7,308 bases of DNA from a candidate division Hyd24-12 bacterium UBA5074 (lineage in GTDB: Bacteria > Fermentibacterota > Fermentibacteria > Fermentibacterales > Fermentibacteraceae): the NCBI GenBank assembly GCA_002414865.1, contig DIAQ01000049.1, forward strand, positions 1-7,308, written 5' to 3'. Position 1 is the first letter of the stretch; each line of letters opens with the position of its first letter. Positions 5,538 through 7,308 of this stretch are shown here, in pieces. A model generated the notes under the pieces. That model was not told where the DNA came from. It made no database searches and worked only from the letters and a program-made list of their open reading frames with translations. The translations under genes were made by a program, and so were the position numbers.

Positions 5538-7308
5538 TCAGGCGCTCCGGTACTGGAGGAGATAGAGGTTGTAGTAGAAGCCGCGCTTCGCGAGCAGCTG
5601 CTGGTGATTGCCGCGCTCCACGATCCTGCCGTCGTCCAGGACGAGGATCTCGTCGGCCTTCTGGATCGTGCTGAGCCTGTGGGCGATGATGATGCTGGTG
5701 CGGCCCTCCATGAGCGTTACGATGGCCTTCTGGATGAGCTGCTCGGTCGCGGGGTCCACGCTGCTCGTGGCTTCGTCGAGTATCAGCACCCTGGGATCGT
5801 GGGCGAGGGCCCTGGCAAAGCAGATCAGCTGCTTCTGCCCGGTCGAGAGGGTTGCGCCGCGCTCGGCCATCACCTCGTCGAAGCCGTTGGGCAGCTTCTC
5901 TATGAATTCGCGAGCCTGCACCATCTCGGCGGCGGCGAGGACCTTCTCGCGCGGCATCCGGGCCCCCAGCCTGATGTTCTCGTCGACGGTCCTGCTGAAG
6001 ATGAAGGCGTCCTGGAGGACTATCGCCATGTTGTCGCGCAGGGCCGGGAATCTGAGATTGCGGATGTCTATGCCGTCCATCTTTATCGAGCCGGCGTCGG
6101 GGTCGTAGAAGCGGCACAGCAGGTTGAGGATGGAGGTCTTCCCGGCACCCGTCGCCCCCACGATTGCGACGCTCCTGCCAGGCTCGACCGAGAACGAGAC
6201 GCCCTTGAGGACCTGCTTCTCGGGCACATAGGAGAAATGGACGCCCTCGAACTCGACCCTGCCCGCCACCTCCTGCGGAAGCACCGCCCCGGTGTTCTCG
6301 CGGACCACCGGCTCGGTGTCCATGATGGCGAACACCCTCTCGGCCGAGGACATCGCGCTCTGCATGATGTTGTACTTCTCGCTCATGTCGGCCACGGGGC
6401 TGAACATCTGCCTGACGTAGCTGATGAACGCCACGAGGGCTCCGAGGGTCAGCGAGCCGGCCAGCACGCCGAAGCCTCCGTAGATGATGACGACGGCCAC
6501 GCCCGCGGTGGCGATGACCTCTATGAGCGGGCGGAAGATCCCGAAGATGACGATCTGCCGCATGTTCGCCTGGAAGTACGAGCTGTTCATGCCTGCGAAC
6601 CTCTCGCGCTGAGCCCGTTCCCTCCTGAAGATCTGGATGATCTTCACCCCCGAGAGGTCCTCCGCGAGAAATGCGTTGAGCCCCGCCAGGAACCTGCGCG
6701 ACTCCCGGTAGGCCCCGCGGGCCTTGCGGCGGTATACGACGGAGATGACCACGAACAGCGGCATCACCACGAGCGAGATGAGGGCGAGCCTGGAGTTGAG
6801 GGCGAAGAGGATGCTGATGGTGCCTGCCAGCAGCAGGATGTCCTTCACGAGGTTGACGAGGACGGCGCTGAACATCTCGTTGAGGGCTTCTATGTCGTTC
6901 GTCACCCGCGTGACCAGGCGGCCAACGGGGTTCCTGTCGAAGAACCCCAGAGACAGCTTCTCGATGTGGCGGAAGAGTGCCGTCCGCAGGTCGTACATCG
7001 ACCTCTGGCCCGCGATCTGCAGGGTGAGCACGTGTCCGTAACCGGCTCCCAGACCGAGCAGTATCAGCAGTCCGGCCAGGAGGGCCAGATTCGTGATCCC
7101 CTTCAGGTCGCCGCCCCTTATCCTCACGAGCGTGGCAGGCGGCACAGACGAGAGGCTCCTCTCGGGCACCAGCCACTCGTCCCCGATCACGGTTCCGACA
7201 CCATCCCGGGCCTCTGATGCTGGGAAGCGGTAGAAAGTGCCGGAGTCGAGCCTCCCGCCATGGACGAGGAGGCTCCGGAAGACCGGATCGAGCTTCTCGA
7301 GGGAGGCC
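5538..7308 (-). CDS. ABC exporter half-transporter, BmrD/YheH-like multidrug type (N-terminus beyond right edge)
   Basis: This is a fused permease-ATPase of the type IV (ABCB-like) exporters, which pump drugs, lipids or peptides out of the cytoplasm as dimers. In the 589 visible residues (numbered from the window edge), 1-66 are hydrophilic, then come membrane helices near 72-91, 148-170, 174-192, 252-279 and 286-305, and the ATPase from about 350. It has Walker A GATGAGKTS (384-392, bases 6158-6132), Q-loop Q432, signature LSTGQ (487-491, bases 5849-5835), Walker B VLILDE (507-512) with the catalytic Glu, and switch His543. The signature has Thr in place of the usual first Gly. A GTG at 7190 could pass for a start, but that protein would lack the first helix, and the frame has no stop up to 7307. 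The real start is therefore upstream. The layout, with a long external loop before TM2 and a YGH...LR...FFD...GRLVTRVTND region, resembles BmrD/YheH of heterodimeric BmrCD. A partner gene beyond the edge is inferred. The substrate is unknown. Confidence 0.93.
   Translation of the reverse strand, partial: ASLEKLDPVFRSLLVHGGRLDSGTFYRFPASEARDGVGTVIGDEWLVPERSLSSVPPATLVRIRGGDLKGITNLALLAGLLILLGLGAGYGHVLTLQIAGQRSMYDLRTALFRHIEKLSLGFFDRNPVGRLVTRVTNDIEALNEMFSAVLVNLVKDILLLAGTISILFALNSRLALISLVVMPLFVVISVVYRRKARGAYRESRRFLAGLNAFLAEDLSGVKIIQIFRRERAQRERFAGMNSSYFQANMRQIVIFGIFRPLIEVIATAGVAVVIIYGGFGVLAGSLTLGALVAFISYVRQMFSPVADMSEKYNIMQSAMSSAERVFAIMDTEPVVRENTGAVLPQEVAGRVEFEGVHFSYVPEKQVLKGVSFSVEPGRSVAIVGATGAGKTSILNLLCRFYDPDAGSIKMDGIDIRNLRFPALRDNMAIVLQDAFIFSRTVDENIRLGARMPREKVLAAAEMVQAREFIEKLPNGFDEVMAERGATLSTGQKQLICFARALAHDPRVLILDEATSSVDPATEQLIQKAIVTLMEGRTSIIIAHRLSTIQKADEILVLDDGRIVERGNHQQLLAKRGFYYNLYLLQYRSA

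Noticed and set aside
2566..5565. A 999-codon open frame on the plus strand opposite the kinase
   Set aside because: It is antisense to a kinase with every catalytic motif intact. The product has biased composition with no domain pattern and no good ribosome binding site, so it is a by-product of GC-rich codon use.
5488..7176. Long open frame on the minus strand offset from the ABC exporter, ending inside the intergenic gap
   Set aside because: Its product is Arg/Gly/His-rich with no recognisable motif, while the overlapping frame encodes a complete ABC ATPase. It is an out-of-frame shadow of GC-rich coding sequence.

Overview
The window is a compact, GC-rich bacterial chromosome segment holding six protein genes, with no RNA genes, mobile elements, CRISPR arrays or long gene-free stretches. 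By eye it is about two-thirds G+C, yet it uses AGG (Arg) and ATA (Ile) freely. One gene carries a signal peptide and a beta-barrel-like pattern, which points to a diderm (Gram-negative-type) bacterium. The codon habits and the multi-PAS hybrid kinase suggest an uncultured or environmental lineage, but the sequence does not allow a firm taxonomic name.

Layout: the left edge (1-335, minus) holds the N-terminal 111 residues of a methylthioadenosine phosphorylase-family enzyme. A 76-bp divergent spacer separates it from an rlmN-family radical SAM methyltransferase gene (412-1563, plus). The 3' end of rlmN runs about 112 bp into the 3' end of a convergent gene. That gene is the last of a tight minus-strand set: a 963-aa soluble hybrid histidine kinase (5427-2536), a CobA/CobO-type corrinoid adenosyltransferase (2536-2024) and a small exported beta-barrel-like protein (2009-1452). 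Kinase stop and adenosyltransferase start share one base (TGATG). The third gene follows after 14 bp that contain its ribosome binding site. A good sigma-70-like promoter (5493-5465) lies just upstream of the kinase. The right part (5538-7308, minus) is a multidrug-type ABC exporter half-transporter. Its reading frame stays open to the window edge, so its N-terminus lies outside.

How they fit together: the kinase, adenosyltransferase and exported protein are very probably one transcription unit, but their functional link is not evident from known pathways. The kinase has no DNA-binding output domain, so its response partner must lie elsewhere. The ABC exporter resembles the BmrD/YheH half of heterodimeric exporters, with an enlarged first external loop. 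Its partner would be expected upstream, beyond the right edge. MtnP and RlmN are housekeeping-type functions (methionine salvage/purine nucleoside cleavage, and 23S rRNA/tRNA adenine C2 methylation).

I found no convincing wholly new system. The points most worth a second look are the kinase-adenosyltransferase-exported protein operon, the antisense-overlapping RlmN tail, and an unusual residue beside the RlmN iron-sulfur cysteines.
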